Below are positions 1 through 9,240 of a stretch of 51,344 nt of DNA, one piece after another. The position numbers were made by a program, and so were the translations under genes. Numbering within the stretch: the stretch's first letter is position 1; each line of letters begins with the position of its first letter. The notes under the pieces were generated by a model. The model made no database searches. It saw nothing but the letters and a program-made list of their open reading frames with translations, and was not told the DNA's origin. The DNA is from an uncultured Solimonas sp. (GTDB lineage: Bacteria > Pseudomonadota > Gammaproteobacteria > Nevskiales > Nevskiaceae): positions 1 through 51,344 of the forward strand of contig CAMLDZ010000009.1 of the NCBI GenBank assembly GCA_946478985.1, read 5' to 3'.

Positions 1-660
1 GGCGTGCGCCGCGAGATGATTCAGCTGTATTTCCGCAACGGTCTGCTGCCGCAGCCATCGCGGCCCAAATCCAACGTGGCGATCTACAGCGACGAGCACG
101 TGCGCAGCATCGTGGCGGTGCGCCGCTTGCAGGTGGAGCGGCGGCTGTCGATCGGCGAGATCCGTCAGGCGCTGGACGGCAAGGCGGCGGCGGGGCAGGC
201 CGATGCGGTGATGTTCGAGCAGATCAGCCAGCTGCTGGCGGCGCGCATGGACGCCGATTCGCGGATGGTGCCGCTGGCCTCGATCAAGGATCGCAATCCC
301 AAGGCCGAGCAGGACGCGCGGGCGATGGCGCGGATCGGTGCGATCGAACTGGTCACACGGCAGCGGCAGAAGTATCTGAGCCACATCGACGCGCAGATCG
401 TCGCGATCTGGGGCGACATGCGTGCCGCCGGCTATACCGAGGAATCCGGCTTCGAGACCGAGGTGATCGCCATGTACGTGCATGCCGCCAAGGCGCTCGC
501 GGCTGCGGAGATCAAGGCCTACCTCGACCGCGTGCCGGCCGAGTGGTCGATCGAGAAGAAGGCAGAAATGGCGCGCACCGGCCTCAACTACATGCTCGGT
601 CTGTTTTCCTTGCTGCGCATGAAGGCCGACATCGAGGAATTCCGCAACAGCGGCCAGTGA
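1..660 (+). CDS. MerR-family transcriptional regulator, 5'-truncated by window edge
   Basis: The open frame runs in from base 1 and stops at 660, so the true start lies outside the window; the GTG at 4 is only the first start-like codon seen. The visible N-terminus retains the second half of a MerR winged helix-turn-helix (YFRNGLLP near residues 9-16, then YSDEHVRSIVAVRRLQ and the LSIGEIRQAL helix near 48-57). The remaining 150 or so residues are helical and contain no cysteine metal-binding motif, so a small-molecule effector domain of unknown specificity is likely. It is convergent with the efflux outer-membrane gene next door. A role in controlling that pump is possible but not shown. Confidence 0.8.
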   Translation, partial: GVRREMIQLYFRNGLLPQPSRPKSNVAIYSDEHVRSIVAVRRLQVERRLSIGEIRQALDGKAAAGQADAVMFEQISQLLAARMDADSRMVPLASIKDRNPKAEQDARAMARIGAIELVTRQRQKYLSHIDAQIVAIWGDMRAAGYTEESGFETEVIAMYVHAAKALAAAEIKAYLDRVPAEWSIEKKAEMARTGLNYMLGLFSLLRMKADIEEFRNSGQ

Positions 661-666
661 GCGGCA

Positions 667-686
667 GCGGCGCGCGTACGCGCCGC
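667..686. terminator. Hairpin between convergent genes
   Basis: A perfect 8-bp inverted repeat (GCGGCGCG, loop CGTA, CGCGCCGC) fills the 34-bp gap between the convergent MerR and efflux outer-membrane genes. There is no T-run, so it is at best a weak or factor-assisted bidirectional terminator. Confidence 0.45.
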
Positions 687-694
687 CTCGGGCC

Positions 695-2140
695 TCAGCG
701 CACGGCGGCGTCGGTGCCGTGCTCCAGCCAGCCGCCGCCGAGCGCCTTGTACAGGCTTACCAGGTTCTGCAGTCGCTGCAGCTTGACCGCAACATGCCCC
801 TGCTGGGCGCTGTAGAGCGAGCGCTGCGCGTCGAGCACCGCCAGGTAGCTGTCGACGCCGTTCTCGAAGCGCATCTGCGCCAGCTTGTAGGTTTCGCCAC
901 TGGCTTCGAGCAGGCGTGTCTGCGCTTGCGCCTGACTGTCGTAGGTGTCGCGCGCGATCAGGCCGTCGGCGACCTCGCGGAAGGCGATCTGGATCGCCTT
1001 CTCGTACTGCGCGACATTGATGTTCTTCTGCACCTGCGCCAGATCGAGATTGGCCTTGTTGGCGCCGCCGGCGAAGATCGGCAGGCTGATCTGCGGGATG
1101 AACGACCAGACCTTGGTGCCGCTGTCGAACAGCCCTGACAGCTCGTTGCTGGTGGTGCCGAACGTGCCGGTCAGCGCGATGCGCGGGAAGAACGCGGCAC
1201 GCGCGGCGCCGATGCTGGCGTTGGCGGCGAGCAGCTGATGCTCGGCAGCCAGCACGTCCGGCCGCTGCATCAGGATTTCCGAGGGCAGGCCTGCGGGCAG
1301 CGGCAGCACGAAGTCCTGTGCGGCGAAATCCTGCGTCCTGAGTTCCTCCAGCGGGCCGCCGACCAGAACGGCCAGCAGGTTGCGGTCGAGCTCCACCTGT
1401 CGCGTGTACTGGGCGAGATTGGCGCGCGCGGTCTCCAGCGCGGTCTGCGCCTGCCGCAGATCCAGCGCGCTGGCGCTACCGGCGTCGAAGCGCTGCTGCG
1501 AGAGCTCGTACGAGGCCTGCTGGTTGTCCAGGGTGTCACGCGTCATCTGCAGCAGCGTCTGGTCGGCCAGCAGCGTCAGATAGGCATTGGCGACTTCCGC
1601 CACCAGGCTGATCTGCGAGCTGCGCCGCGTCTCCTCGCGGCCCAGGTAATCCTCCAGCGCGGCGCGTTTGAGGCTGCGCACGCGCCCAAACAGGTCGAGT
1701 TCGTACGAGGTCACGCCGACGCCGACGTTGTAGACGCGCAGCACGCCGCCGCTGGTGGCGCCCGGCATCTGGCCGGCCGCGAAGCGCTGCGAGGTGGCCG
1801 TGCCGGTGGCGTTGATATTCGGCAGCAGTTGCGCGCGCTGGATGCGGTATTGCGCCTGCGCCGCTTCGACGTTGAGCGCGGCGATGCGCAGATCGCGGTT
1901 GTTGAGCAGTGCCTGTTCGATCAACTGCTGCAGCTGCGGATCGGCGAAGAATTCGCGCCAGCCGATGTCGGCGGCCAGTGCGCGGTCGACATCGGCGCGC
2001 ACCGCCTCGCCGATGCCGGCGGCGACCGGCGCGGCCGGACGTTCATACGACGGCGCCATCGTGCAGCCGCTCAGAGCGCTCAGAGTGAGCAGAGTACCCA
2101 GAGTGGTGGTGGCGACCGTGCTCGGAATCAGCTTGCGCAT
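695..2140 (-). CDS. RND efflux outer-membrane lipoprotein (NodT/OprM-type)
   Basis: 481 residues, the usual length for the OprM/NodT outer-membrane factor family. The N-terminus is a lipoprotein signal ending in LSGC near residue 26, so the mature protein should be lipidated and anchored in the outer membrane. It contains the two repeated efflux-protein domains with long helices (for example ANAYLTLLADQTLL and the later VQKNINVAQYEKAIQ). These families trimerise into a beta-barrel plus periplasmic tunnel that completes a tripartite pump. Its ATG lies one base downstream of the pump gene stop on the same strand, so the two are presumably cotranscribed and translationally coupled. Substrates cannot be read from the sequence. 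Confidence 0.93.
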   Translation of the reverse strand: MRKLIPSTVATTTLGTLLTLSALSGCTMAPSYERPAAPVAAGIGEAVRADVDRALAADIGWREFFADPQLQQLIEQALLNNRDLRIAALNVEAAQAQYRIQRAQLLPNINATGTATSQRFAAGQMPGATSGGVLRVYNVGVGVTSYELDLFGRVRSLKRAALEDYLGREETRRSSQISLVAEVANAYLTLLADQTLLQMTRDTLDNQQASYELSQQRFDAGSASALDLRQAQTALETARANLAQYTRQVELDRNLLAVLVGGPLEELRTQDFAAQDFVLPLPAGLPSEILMQRPDVLAAEHQLLAANASIGAARAAFFPRIALTGTFGTTSNELSGLFDSGTKVWSFIPQISLPIFAGGANKANLDLAQVQKNINVAQYEKAIQIAFREVADGLIARDTYDSQAQAQTRLLEASGETYKLAQMRFENGVDSYLAVLDAQRSLYSAQQGHVAVKLQRLQNLVSLYKALGGGWLEHGTDAAVR

Positions 2141-2141
2141 A

Positions 2142-5100
2142 TCAGTGCTCCGCTCCGGACGCCGGCGGCGCGGGGGGTGTCGCCGACTGCAGCCGTACCT
2201 GCTTGCCCTCGACCCATTTGCGCACGACGACGAAGAACACCGGTACGAAGAAGATCGCCAGCACGGTGGCGGTGAACATGCCGCCGATCACGCCGGTGCC
2301 GATCGCGTTCTGGCCGCCGGAGCCGGCGCCGCTGGAAATCGCCAGCGGCATCACGCCGAGCATGAACGCCAGCGAGGTCATCAGGATCGGCCGCAGGCGC
2401 TGCTGCGCCGCGTGCGCCGTGGCTTCGACCAGGCCCATGCCGGATTCGTAATTGGCCTTGGCGAACTCGACGATCAGGATCGCGTTCTTCGATGCAAGGC
2501 CCACCGTGGTGAGCATGCCGATCTGGAAGTAGACGTCGTTGGACAGGCCGCGCAGATACGTGGCCGCCAGCGCGCCGATGATGCCGAGCGGCACCACCAG
2601 CATGACCGCCGCCGGAATCGACCAGCTCTCGTACAGCGCTGCCAGGCACAGGAAGACGACGATCAGCGAGATCGCATACAGCGCCGGTGCCTGGGCGCCG
2701 GAGCGCTTTTCCTCATACGACATGCCGGTCCATTCGAAGCCGATGCCGGCGGGCAGCTGCGAGGCCATTTTCTCCATCTCCGCCATCGCCTGGCCGGAAC
2801 TCAGGCCCGGTGCCGCCGAGCCCTGGATGTTGTAGGACGCAATGCCGCCGTAGCGCTCCAGCTTGGGCGAGCCATAAACCCATTCGCCATGCGTGAATGC
2901 CGAGAACGGAATCATCTCGCCGCTGGCGTTGCGCACGTGCCATTTGGCGAAGTCTTCCGGTTGCATGCGGCTGTGGGCGTCGCCCTGCAGGAACACGCGC
3001 TTGACGCGGCCGCGATCGACGAACTGGTTGACGTAAGTGGAGCCCCAGGCGGCGCTGAGCGAGCCGGTGATATCAGGGATGGAGAGGCCGAGTGTGGCGG
3101 CTTTCTCCCAGTCGATGTTGAGCTTGTACTGCGGCTCGTCGCTGAGGCCGTTGGGGCGGACCTGCATCAACGCCGGATTCTTGCTGGCCATGCCCAGCAG
3201 TTGGTTGCGCGCGGCGAACAAGGCCTCGTGGCCGAGTCCGGCGCGGTCCTGCAGCTGGAAATCGAAACCCGAGGCGGTGCCCAGCTCCGGCACGGCCGGC
3301 GGCACGATCGCAAAGATCATCGCGTCCTTGTAGCCGGCGAAATGTTTCATGATCCGCCCGGTCAGCGCGTCGACGCGATGCTCGGCGCCGGGGCGCTCCT
3401 TCCAGTCCTTGAGACGGACGAAGCCGACGCCGGAGTTCTGGCCGCGGCCGCTGAAGTTGAAACCGGCGACGCTGAAGAACGAGATGACGGAATCCTTTTC
3501 TTCGGTCAGCAGGTAGTCGTTGACGGCGTTGAGCGCCGCCTGCGTGCGCTCCATCGTCGCGCCGGTCGGCGTGGTGACCTGCACCATGGCGATGCCCATG
3601 TCTTCCTGCGGCAGGAACGACGAGGGGATGCGCGTGAACAGGAAGGCCATGCCGCCGACGATCAGCAGATAGACCAGCAGATAGCGGCCGCTGCGCGTCA
3701 TCATGTGGCGGACGCCGCGCTCGTACTTGCGGTTGCCGGCGTTGAAGCTGCGATTGAACCAGCCGAAGAAGCCCCCCTTGTCGTGATGATCGACATCGCT
3801 GGGCCGCAGCAGCGTCGCGCACAGCGCCGGCGTCAGGATCAGCGCGACCAGCACCGAAAGCCCCATCGCCGAGACGATGGTGATCGAGAACTGCCGGTAG
3901 ATGACGCCGGTGGAGCCGCCGAAGAAGGCCATCGGCACGAACACCGCGGACAGCACCAGCGCGATGCCGATCAGGGCGCCGGTGATCTGGCTCATCGACT
4001 TGCGCGTGGCTTCCTTGGCCGAGAGCTTTTCCTCGGACATCACGCGCTCGACGTTCTCGACGACGACGATGGCGTCGTCGACCAGCAGGCCGATCGCCAG
4101 CACCATCGCGAACATCGTCAGCGTGTTGATGGTGAAGCCGGCGGCGGCCAGGATCGCAAAGGTGCCGAGCAGCACCACCGGCACCGCGATGGTCGGGATC
4201 AGCGTGGCGCGGAAGTTCTGCAGGAACAGGTACATCACCAGGAACACCAGCACGATCGCTTCGAACAGGGTCTTGACCACCTCCTCGATCGACAGCTTGA
4301 TGAACGGCGTGGTGTCGTAGGGGTAGATCACCTCCAGGCCGGCCGGCAACGTCGGCCGGATGCGGTCGATGGTGTCGCGGACGTTCTGCGCCGTCTGCAG
4401 CGCATTGGCGCCGCTGGCCAGCTTGATGGCGAGACCGGCAGCGTTCCGGCCGTTGTACTTGGACTCGATCGCCTCGCTTTCGCCGGCCAGTGTCAGCCGC
4501 GCGACGTCGCCGAGCCGCACCTGCGAGCCGTCCGGCTTGACCGTCAGCAGGATGCGGCGGAACTCATCGATGGATTTGAGCCGGGCCGGACCGAGGATCG
4601 TCGCATTGAGCTGCTGGCCCTGCACCGCCGGCAGGCCGCCGAGCTCGCCGGCGGCGATCTGCACGTTCTGCGCCGCCACGGCCTCGCGCACATCCAGCGG
4701 CGTCAGGGCGTAGGCGGTCAGCTTGGCGGGGTCCAGCCAGATGCGCATCGCATAGGGCGAACCGAACACCTGGTAATCGCCGACGCCGGCGGTGCGGCTG
4801 ATCGGGTCCTGCACGTTGGAGGTGATGTAGTCGGCGATGTCGTTGCGCGTCAGCCGCCCGTCGGTGGAGACGAAGCCGACCATCATCATGAAGTTGCGCG
4901 TGGCCTTGGCGACGCGCACGCCGCGCTGCTGCACTTCGGTGGGCAGCTGCGACATCGCCAGCTGCAGCTTGTTCTGCACCTGCACCTGCGCGATGTCCGG
5001 ATCGGTGCCCTGCTCGAAGCTCAGGGTGATCGTCATGCTGCCGTCCTTGAGCGATTCGGACGAGAAATACAGCAAGTGATCGATGCCGCTGAGCTGCTGT

Positions 5101-5297
5101 TCGATCACCTGCGTGACGGTGTCCTGCATCGTCTCGGCCGAGGCGCCGGAGTAGGTGACGGAGATCGACACGGAGGGCGGCGCGATCGCCGGGTACTGCG
5201 AGACCGGCAGCCGCGTGATCGAGATGGCGCCGAGCAGCATGATGACGATCGCCAGCACCCACGCGAAGATGGGGCGGTCGATGAAGTAATTGACCAT
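2142..5297 (-). CDS. RND multidrug efflux transporter, HAE1 (AcrB/MexB) type
   Basis: 1051 residues, matching AcrB/MexB-type inner-membrane proton-driven pumps. The N-terminus ([19 protein letters not shown]) is the classic first transmembrane helix. [10 protein letters not shown] follows in the porter domain, and [18 protein letters not shown] carries the paired aspartates of transmembrane helix 4 that relay protons. [16 protein letters not shown] precedes helix 6. The C-terminal half repeats the fold and ends with the helix 10-12 region ([15 protein letters not shown]). It is the second gene of a three-gene operon, 15 bp after the adaptor and 1 bp before the outer-membrane lipoprotein. HAE1 pumps usually export hydrophobic or amphiphilic drugs, dyes, detergents or solvents; the actual substrate is unknown. 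Confidence 0.96.
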   Translation of the reverse strand: MVNYFIDRPIFAWVLAIVIMLLGAISITRLPVSQYPAIAPPSVSISVTYSGASAETMQDTVTQVIEQQLSGIDHLLYFSSESLKDGSMTITLSFEQGTDPDIAQVQVQNKLQLAMSQLPTEVQQRGVRVAKATRNFMMMVGFVSTDGRLTRNDIADYITSNVQDPISRTAGVGDYQVFGSPYAMRIWLDPAKLTAYALTPLDVREAVAAQNVQIAAGELGGLPAVQGQQLNATILGPARLKSIDEFRRILLTVKPDGSQVRLGDVARLTLAGESEAIESKYNGRNAAGLAIKLASGANALQTAQNVRDTIDRIRPTLPAGLEVIYPYDTTPFIKLSIEEVVKTLFEAIVLVFLVMYLFLQNFRATLIPTIAVPVVLLGTFAILAAAGFTINTLTMFAMVLAIGLLVDDAIVVVENVERVMSEEKLSAKEATRKSMSQITGALIGIALVLSAVFVPMAFFGGSTGVIYRQFSITIVSAMGLSVLVALILTPALCATLLRPSDVDHHDKGGFFGWFNRSFNAGNRKYERGVRHMMTRSGRYLLVYLLIVGGMAFLFTRIPSSFLPQEDMGIAMVQVTTPTGATMERTQAALNAVNDYLLTEEKDSVISFFSVAGFNFSGRGQNSGVGFVRLKDWKERPGAEHRVDALTGRIMKHFAGYKDAMIFAIVPPAVPELGTASGFDFQLQDRAGLGHEALFAARNQLLGMASKNPALMQVRPNGLSDEPQYKLNIDWEKAATLGLSIPDITGSLSAAWGSTYVNQFVDRGRVKRVFLQGDAHSRMQPEDFAKWHVRNASGEMIPFSAFTHGEWVYGSPKLERYGGIASYNIQGSAAPGLSSGQAMAEMEKMASQLPAGIGFEWTGMSYEEKRSGAQAPALYAISLIVVFLCLAALYESWSIPAAVMLVVPLGIIGALAATYLRGLSNDVYFQIGMLTTVGLASKNAILIVEFAKANYESGMGLVEATAHAAQQRLRPILMTSLAFMLGVMPLAISSGAGSGGQNAIGTGVIGGMFTATVLAIFFVPVFFVVVRKWVEGKQVRLQSATPPAPPASGAEH

Positions 5298-5312
5298 GGA
5301 CGGACCCCGGCC

Positions 5313-6491
5313 TTACTTGGCGGCCGGAGCGGCCGGCGCCTCAGCGGCCGGAGCGCTGCCGGCTTCGACGGCGCGCACCGGCGTGCCGGGCGGCGCCTTC
5401 TGGCTGCCTTCGACGATCACGCGGTCGCCGGCCGCAAGGCCGTCGCTGACCAGCCAGTTGCTGCCGACGCCGCGGTCGGTGACCAGTTCGCGCTGTTCGA
5501 CCTTGCCTTCGGCATTGACCACCAGCGCCGCCGGCTTGCCGTTGGGCAGCCGCGTCACCGCCCGTTGCGGCACCAGCAGGCCCTGCGGATTGCTGGCCTC
5601 CGGCACGCGCTCGCGGACAAACAGGCCGGGCATCAGCAGGCCATCGGGGTTGGGGAACACTGCGCGCATCGTCACCGAGCCGGTCGAAGGATCGACCTCC
5701 GCCTCGGCGAACTGCAGCTTGCCGGCATGCTCGTAGGCAGTGCCGTCATCCAGCGTCAGTTGCACTTCGGCCTGCTCGTCGCCGAGTTTTTTCAGCTTGC
5801 CGGCCGCCAGCTCGCGCCGCAGCTTGAGCAGCACGGTGCTGGGTTGGGTGACGTCGACGTAGATCGGATCGAGCTGCTGGATCGTCGCCAGCGCAGTGGC
5901 CTGCTGCGCCGTCACCAGCGCGCCTTCGGTGACGCTGGAGCGGCCGATCCGCCCCGAGATGGGCGCCAGCACTTTGGTGTAGTTCAGGTTGATGCGCGCC
6001 GTTTCCAGCGCCGCCTTGGCCGAAGCGATGTCGGCCAGCGCCTGGGCGCGGCCGGCAACGGCGTTGTCGAATTCCTGCTTGCTGACCGCGTTGGCACTGA
6101 CCAGCTTCTCGTAGCGCTCGGCCAGCACGCGGGCGCTGACGCCGCTGGCCTCGGCGCGCTGCAGCGCCGCTTCGGCGCTGCCGAGCTGTGCCTGATACGG
6201 CGCCGGATCGATCTGGTACAGAGGCTGGCCAGCCTTGACCTCGCTGCCTTCGGCGAACAGGCGCTTGAGCAGCACGCCGCTGACCTGCGGCCGTACCTCG
6301 GCGATGCGGTAGGCACTGGTGCGCCCCGGCAGCTCGGTGGTCAGCGGCACGTCCTGGGTTTTGAGCGTGACGACGCTGACCTCCGGCGGCGGCGGCGCCG
6401 CGGCCTCCTGCTTCTTGCCGCAGCCGGCGACGATGATCAGCGCGAGCAGCGGCAGCAGGGTGAGGGTCCGCGAGGCGGTGGTCAGCGACAT
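5313..6491 (-). CDS. RND efflux periplasmic adaptor (MexA/AcrA-type lipoprotein)
   Basis: 392 residues from the ATG at 6491. An upstream in-frame ATG at 6584 would put about 31 non-signal residues ahead of the signal peptide, so I prefer 6491, which also has an AAAGG-like ribosome site. The N-terminus is a lipoprotein signal ending IVAGC, giving an inner-membrane-anchored periplasmic adaptor. Domain order is typical: barrel-sandwich start (RTSAYRIAEVRPQVSGVLL), alpha-helical hairpin around residues 90-150, second lipoyl half (LNYTKVLAPISGRIG), then beta-barrel and membrane-proximal domains. The protein bridges pump and outer-membrane channel. The tail is Ala/Pro-rich. It is first in the operon and lies behind the promoter/operator at 6589-6631. 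Confidence 0.94.
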   Translation of the reverse strand: MSLTTASRTLTLLPLLALIIVAGCGKKQEAAAPPPPEVSVVTLKTQDVPLTTELPGRTSAYRIAEVRPQVSGVLLKRLFAEGSEVKAGQPLYQIDPAPYQAQLGSAEAALQRAEASGVSARVLAERYEKLVSANAVSKQEFDNAVAGRAQALADIASAKAALETARINLNYTKVLAPISGRIGRSSVTEGALVTAQQATALATIQQLDPIYVDVTQPSTVLLKLRRELAAGKLKKLGDEQAEVQLTLDDGTAYEHAGKLQFAEAEVDPSTGSVTMRAVFPNPDGLLMPGLFVRERVPEASNPQGLLVPQRAVTRLPNGKPAALVVNAEGKVEQRELVTDRGVGSNWLVSDGLAAGDRVIVEGSQKAPPGTPVRAVEAGSAPAAEAPAAPAAK

Positions 6492-6588
6492 GCACAAAAC
6501 CTTTTGCGACCGCAGGGTAGGAAGACCGGACGAGGCGTGCGGGTCGCAGCGCAGCAGCTCGAACAGGACAGATCCGGGTTCCAAAAAT

Positions 6589-6608
6589 TAGAATGATCGT
6601 TCATTCTA
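6589..6608. promoter_or_regulatory. TetR-type operator (perfect 8+8 bp inverted repeat)
   Basis: TAGAATGA, four bases, TCATTCTA: a perfect inverted repeat in the 209-bp space between the efflux adaptor and the divergent TetR regulator. The right arm is also the predicted -10 box of the leftward efflux promoter. TetR/AcrR repressors bind palindromes of about this size as dimers, and divergently encoded AcrR-type repressors typically control the adjacent pump. That the 6701-7303 product binds here is inference from position and symmetry. Confidence 0.8.
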
Positions 6609-6631
6609 TGCATCGGCAGCCGGCAAGACAA
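6603..6631 (-). promoter_or_regulatory. Predicted sigma-70 promoter of the efflux operon
   Basis: Reading leftward, TTGTCT (6631-6626) and TAGAAT (6608-6603) are separated by exactly 17 bases, a good match to the sigma-70 consensus. The -10 hexamer is embedded in the inverted repeat at 6589-6608, so repressor binding would directly block it. The predicted start of transcription is near 6596, about 105 bases before the adaptor ATG. Confidence 0.65.
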
Positions 6632-6700
6632 CATCGATGGCGATAGTGGTCGCCGCCGGCGCACAGCAAACTCGTCGCCACGATCAGGAGGCGCAGCGGC

Positions 6701-7303
6701 ATGAGTCAGAAGCCCGTGGAAGCGGACCGCAGCGAGAGGCGTCGGCAGCAGATTCTCGATGCGGCGCAGGACTGTTTCCGCAAGAACGGCTTCCACGCCA
6801 CCAGCATGGCGGAGTTGTCGAAGACCGCCGGGATGAGCGTCGGTCATATCTATCATTACTTCGAGAACAAGGACGCGATCATCGCGGGCATCTTCGAGCG
6901 GGGTATCGCGGAGGCGACCGAGCGGATGGACGCCATGCGGCGATCCGGCGATGTCTACGCGACCCTGGTGGCGGAAGTCGACCAGGGTTTATGCAAGACC
7001 GAGCGTGACTACGCGCTGAAAATAGAATCCCTGGCCGAGGCGGCCCGCAACGACAAGATGCTGGCGATGCTGCAGAACGCCGATCGCGTGGTGCGCACGC
7101 AGTTCAAGGAGACCCTGCGGCTGGCGCAGCGGCCCGGCACGATCGACGAGCGCGATCTCGACGGCCAGGTCGAGATCATCGTCGCCATGTTCAACGGCCT
7201 GGCGCACCGCTTGCTGCTGCAGCCCGAGCTGGATCGCGATGCCCTGGTGCGCGTGATGCGGCGCGCCGTCGCCGCGGTGATCCGCGATCCGAATGCGGAT
7301 TGA
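6701..7303 (+). CDS. TetR/AcrR-family repressor, probable regulator of the efflux operon
   Basis: 200 residues, standard for TetR/AcrR. The N-terminal DNA-binding domain (about residues 12-60) shows RRQQILDAAQDCFRKNGF, then helix-turn-helix MAELSKTAGMSVGHIYHYF followed by ENKDAIIAGIF, all family hallmarks. The C-terminal ligand domain is divergent, as usual. The start is supported by AGGAGG at 6686-6691. It is transcribed away from the efflux operon, with a perfect inverted repeat in the shared upstream region, the arrangement seen for acrR-acrAB. Its own promoter may use TAGAAT at 6589-6594, giving autoregulation, but the -35 is weak. It ends 6 bp from the convergent MscS-type gene. Confidence 0.93.
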   Translation: MSQKPVEADRSERRRQQILDAAQDCFRKNGFHATSMAELSKTAGMSVGHIYHYFENKDAIIAGIFERGIAEATERMDAMRRSGDVYATLVAEVDQGLCKTERDYALKIESLAEAARNDKMLAMLQNADRVVRTQFKETLRLAQRPGTIDERDLDGQVEIIVAMFNGLAHRLLLQPELDRDALVRVMRRAVAAVIRDPNAD

Positions 7304-7309
7304 CGGCTG

Positions 7310-7861
7310 CTAGCGCCAGCGCCGGGTGACGCGCTGGAAAAACAGGCTGTTCGGCACCTGCAGCACGGTGACGCTCTGGTCCTCGTGGGTTTCTTCCAGC
7401 GTCGTGTAGATCAGGTTGATGTCGATCACGCGCCCGCGCAGGCCGAGCTTGTCGCCGCTGTCGAGCAGTTCGATGCGGTCGTACAGCCGGAACGGCCGCG
7501 TGGTGGCGATCAGCAGCGTGCAGAAAATGTTCGACAACACGCTCCAGGCGGCGAAGAAAGCCACCGCGGCCACCGCCGCGAAGCCGGTGAAGGCCGTCCA
7601 CAGCACCGCGCCGGACACGCCCAGACGCTCCAGAATCAGCAGCGCCGCCGCCACATAGATCAGGAAAGCGGTGATGCGGCGACTGCCGACCAGTATCTCC
7701 GCCGGCAGGTTGTAGCGCGCATGCGCGCGCCGGATCACGCGTCGCACCAATACGCGCAGCAGCCACGCGGCAATCAGGATCAGCAGGATATGCAGGCCGG
7801 GCAGGATCGTCCCCAGCCAGTCCTGTGCCCAGACGGGCAGATATTGTCGGATCATGGACAT
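7310..7861 (-). CDS. Small MscS-family mechanosensitive channel protein
   Basis: 183 residues with about three N-terminal membrane segments (roughly residues 20-40, 62-80 and 86-112) followed by a short beta domain. The third segment, rich in Gly/Ala (FTGFAAVAAVAFFAAWSVLSN), leads into FRLYDRIELLDSGDKLGLRGRVIDINLIYTTL, which matches the pore helix and upper beta domain of MscS. The C-terminus stops soon after NSLFFQRVTRRWR, so most of the MscS cytoplasmic alpha/beta vestibule is missing. This is a minimal version of the family. Either ATG 7861 or 7855 could be the start; neither has a strong ribosome site. It could relieve osmotic down-shock, but gating is not predictable here. Confidence 0.82.
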   Translation of the reverse strand: MSMIRQYLPVWAQDWLGTILPGLHILLILIAAWLLRVLVRRVIRRAHARYNLPAEILVGSRRITAFLIYVAAALLILERLGVSGAVLWTAFTGFAAVAAVAFFAAWSVLSNIFCTLLIATTRPFRLYDRIELLDSGDKLGLRGRVIDINLIYTTLEETHEDQSVTVLQVPNSLFFQRVTRRWR

Positions 7862-8037
7862 CTGCAGACTCGTGTCGCTTGGATTCGTTCAAGCCGCCGG
7901 GCGGCGCAACCAAGGCTCGCCGGCGATTCAAAGCGGGTTAAGCATCCGCCGCTCAGACTCGACCGGCGTCTGCAGGCAGGGTGCGCGCACGGTTAGCTGC
8001 CGGATTGCGGCCTTACGAGGCGTCAGGCAGCAAGGGA

Positions 8038-8126
<89 letters not shown>

Positions 8127-8241
8127 AGGGCGCGGATTTTACCGGAAAGCGCTGTGCGCGGTCGTGTATTCGCGACCTGCATCCTGCTACCATCGCCGCG
8201 CCAAATTTCCGCTCAAAATCGCAGTTATCAGGAGTGCATGA

Positions 8242-9129
8242 ATGAATCAGGAACAACTGGCCAAAGTCGCCAAGGGCCAGGGCTTCATCGCCGCGCTGGA
8301 TCAGAGCGGTGGCAGCACGCCGAAGGCGCTCAAGCTCTACGGCGTCGACGAGTCGGCGTACAGCGGTGAAGCGCAGATGTTCGATCTGGTGCATGCCATG
8401 CGCGCCCGGATCGTCACCAGCCCGGCATTCACGGGGCAGCGCGTGCTCGGCGCCATCCTGTTCGAGATGACCATGGATCGCCAATTCGACGGCCTGCCCG
8501 CCGCCGACTACCTGTGGAAGAAGAAGGGCGTGGTGCCGTTTCTGAAGGTGGACAAGGGCCTCGCCGCGTCCGCCGACGGCGTGCAGCTGATGAAGCCGAT
8601 CAGCGGCCTGGACGAGCTGCTCAAGCGCGCGCGCGACAAGGGTATTTTCGGCACCAAGATGCGTTCGGTGATCGACGAGGCCAATCAGAAGGGCATCGAC
8701 GCGATCCTCGATCAGCAGTTCGAGGTCGGCCAGCAGATTTTCAATGCCGGCCTGATGCCGATCATCGAGCCGGAAGTTTCGATCAAGTCGCCGGACAAGG
8801 CGAAGATCGAAGATCTGCTGGTGGAAGGTTTCCTCAAGCGCCTCGACGCGCTGCCGGACGGCGTCTCGGTCATGCTCAAGCTGACCCTGCCGGAAGTGGC
8901 CGGAAAATTCGATGCGCTGGTCAAGCATCCGAAGGTGGTTCGCGTGGTCGCCCTGTCGGGCGGTTACTCGCGCGCCGATTCCAACGTCATCCTTGCCAAG
9001 AACAAGGGCGTGATTGCCAGCTTCAGCCGCGCGCTGACCGAAGGCCTGACCGCGCAGATGTCGGACGACGAGTTCAACAAGGCGCTGGACGAGGCCATCG
9101 AAGGCATCTATCAGGCTTCGCTGAGCTGA
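8242..9129 (+). CDS. fda: Fructose-bisphosphate aldolase class I (Staphylococcus Fda type)
   Basis: 295 residues. Cleaves fructose-1,6-bisphosphate to dihydroxyacetone phosphate and glyceraldehyde-3-phosphate through a lysine Schiff base in the cytoplasm. The N-terminus GFIAALDQSGGSTPKALK, then GAILFEMTMDR, VVPFLKVDKGL, MPIIEPEV and RVVALSGGYSR strongly match the single-chain Fda enzymes of staphylococci and some proteobacteria. Lys213 in MLKLTLP is the likely Schiff-base lysine. Full length for the family. Ribosome site AGGAG lies just upstream of the ATG. It stands alone, with a strong terminator after it (9178-9210). Many gammaproteobacteria rely on class II enzymes; whether this is the only aldolase here is unknown. 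Confidence 0.95.
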   Translation: MNQEQLAKVAKGQGFIAALDQSGGSTPKALKLYGVDESAYSGEAQMFDLVHAMRARIVTSPAFTGQRVLGAILFEMTMDRQFDGLPAADYLWKKKGVVPFLKVDKGLAASADGVQLMKPISGLDELLKRARDKGIFGTKMRSVIDEANQKGIDAILDQQFEVGQQIFNAGLMPIIEPEVSIKSPDKAKIEDLLVEGFLKRLDALPDGVSVMLKLTLPEVAGKFDALVKHPKVVRVVALSGGYSRADSNVILAKNKGVIASFSRALTEGLTAQMSDDEFNKALDEAIEGIYQASLS

Positions 9130-9177
9130 TCGGTCTCAGGCGGCGGTCCGCGACCGTCGCTGTCGTCGTGCTGTCGA

Positions 9178-9210
9178 CGCCCGCGGCGCATGCCGCGGGC
9201 GTTTTCGTTT
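9178..9210 (+). terminator. Rho-independent terminator after fda
   Basis: A perfect 10-bp GC stem (CGCCCGCGGC / GCCGCGGGCG) with loop GCAT, followed by TTTTCGTTT. Well placed 48 bases after the aldolase stop codon. Confidence 0.92.
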
Positions 9211-9240
9211 GCGTAGCGTGATGTTGGATGGAGCGGCTCG

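Noticed and set aside
1755..6596. A 1613-codon open frame on the plus strand across the whole efflux operon
   Set aside because: It is antisense to three well-recognised genes, lacks any known domain, and has the His/Arg/Asp-rich composition of a mirror frame in GC-rich DNA.
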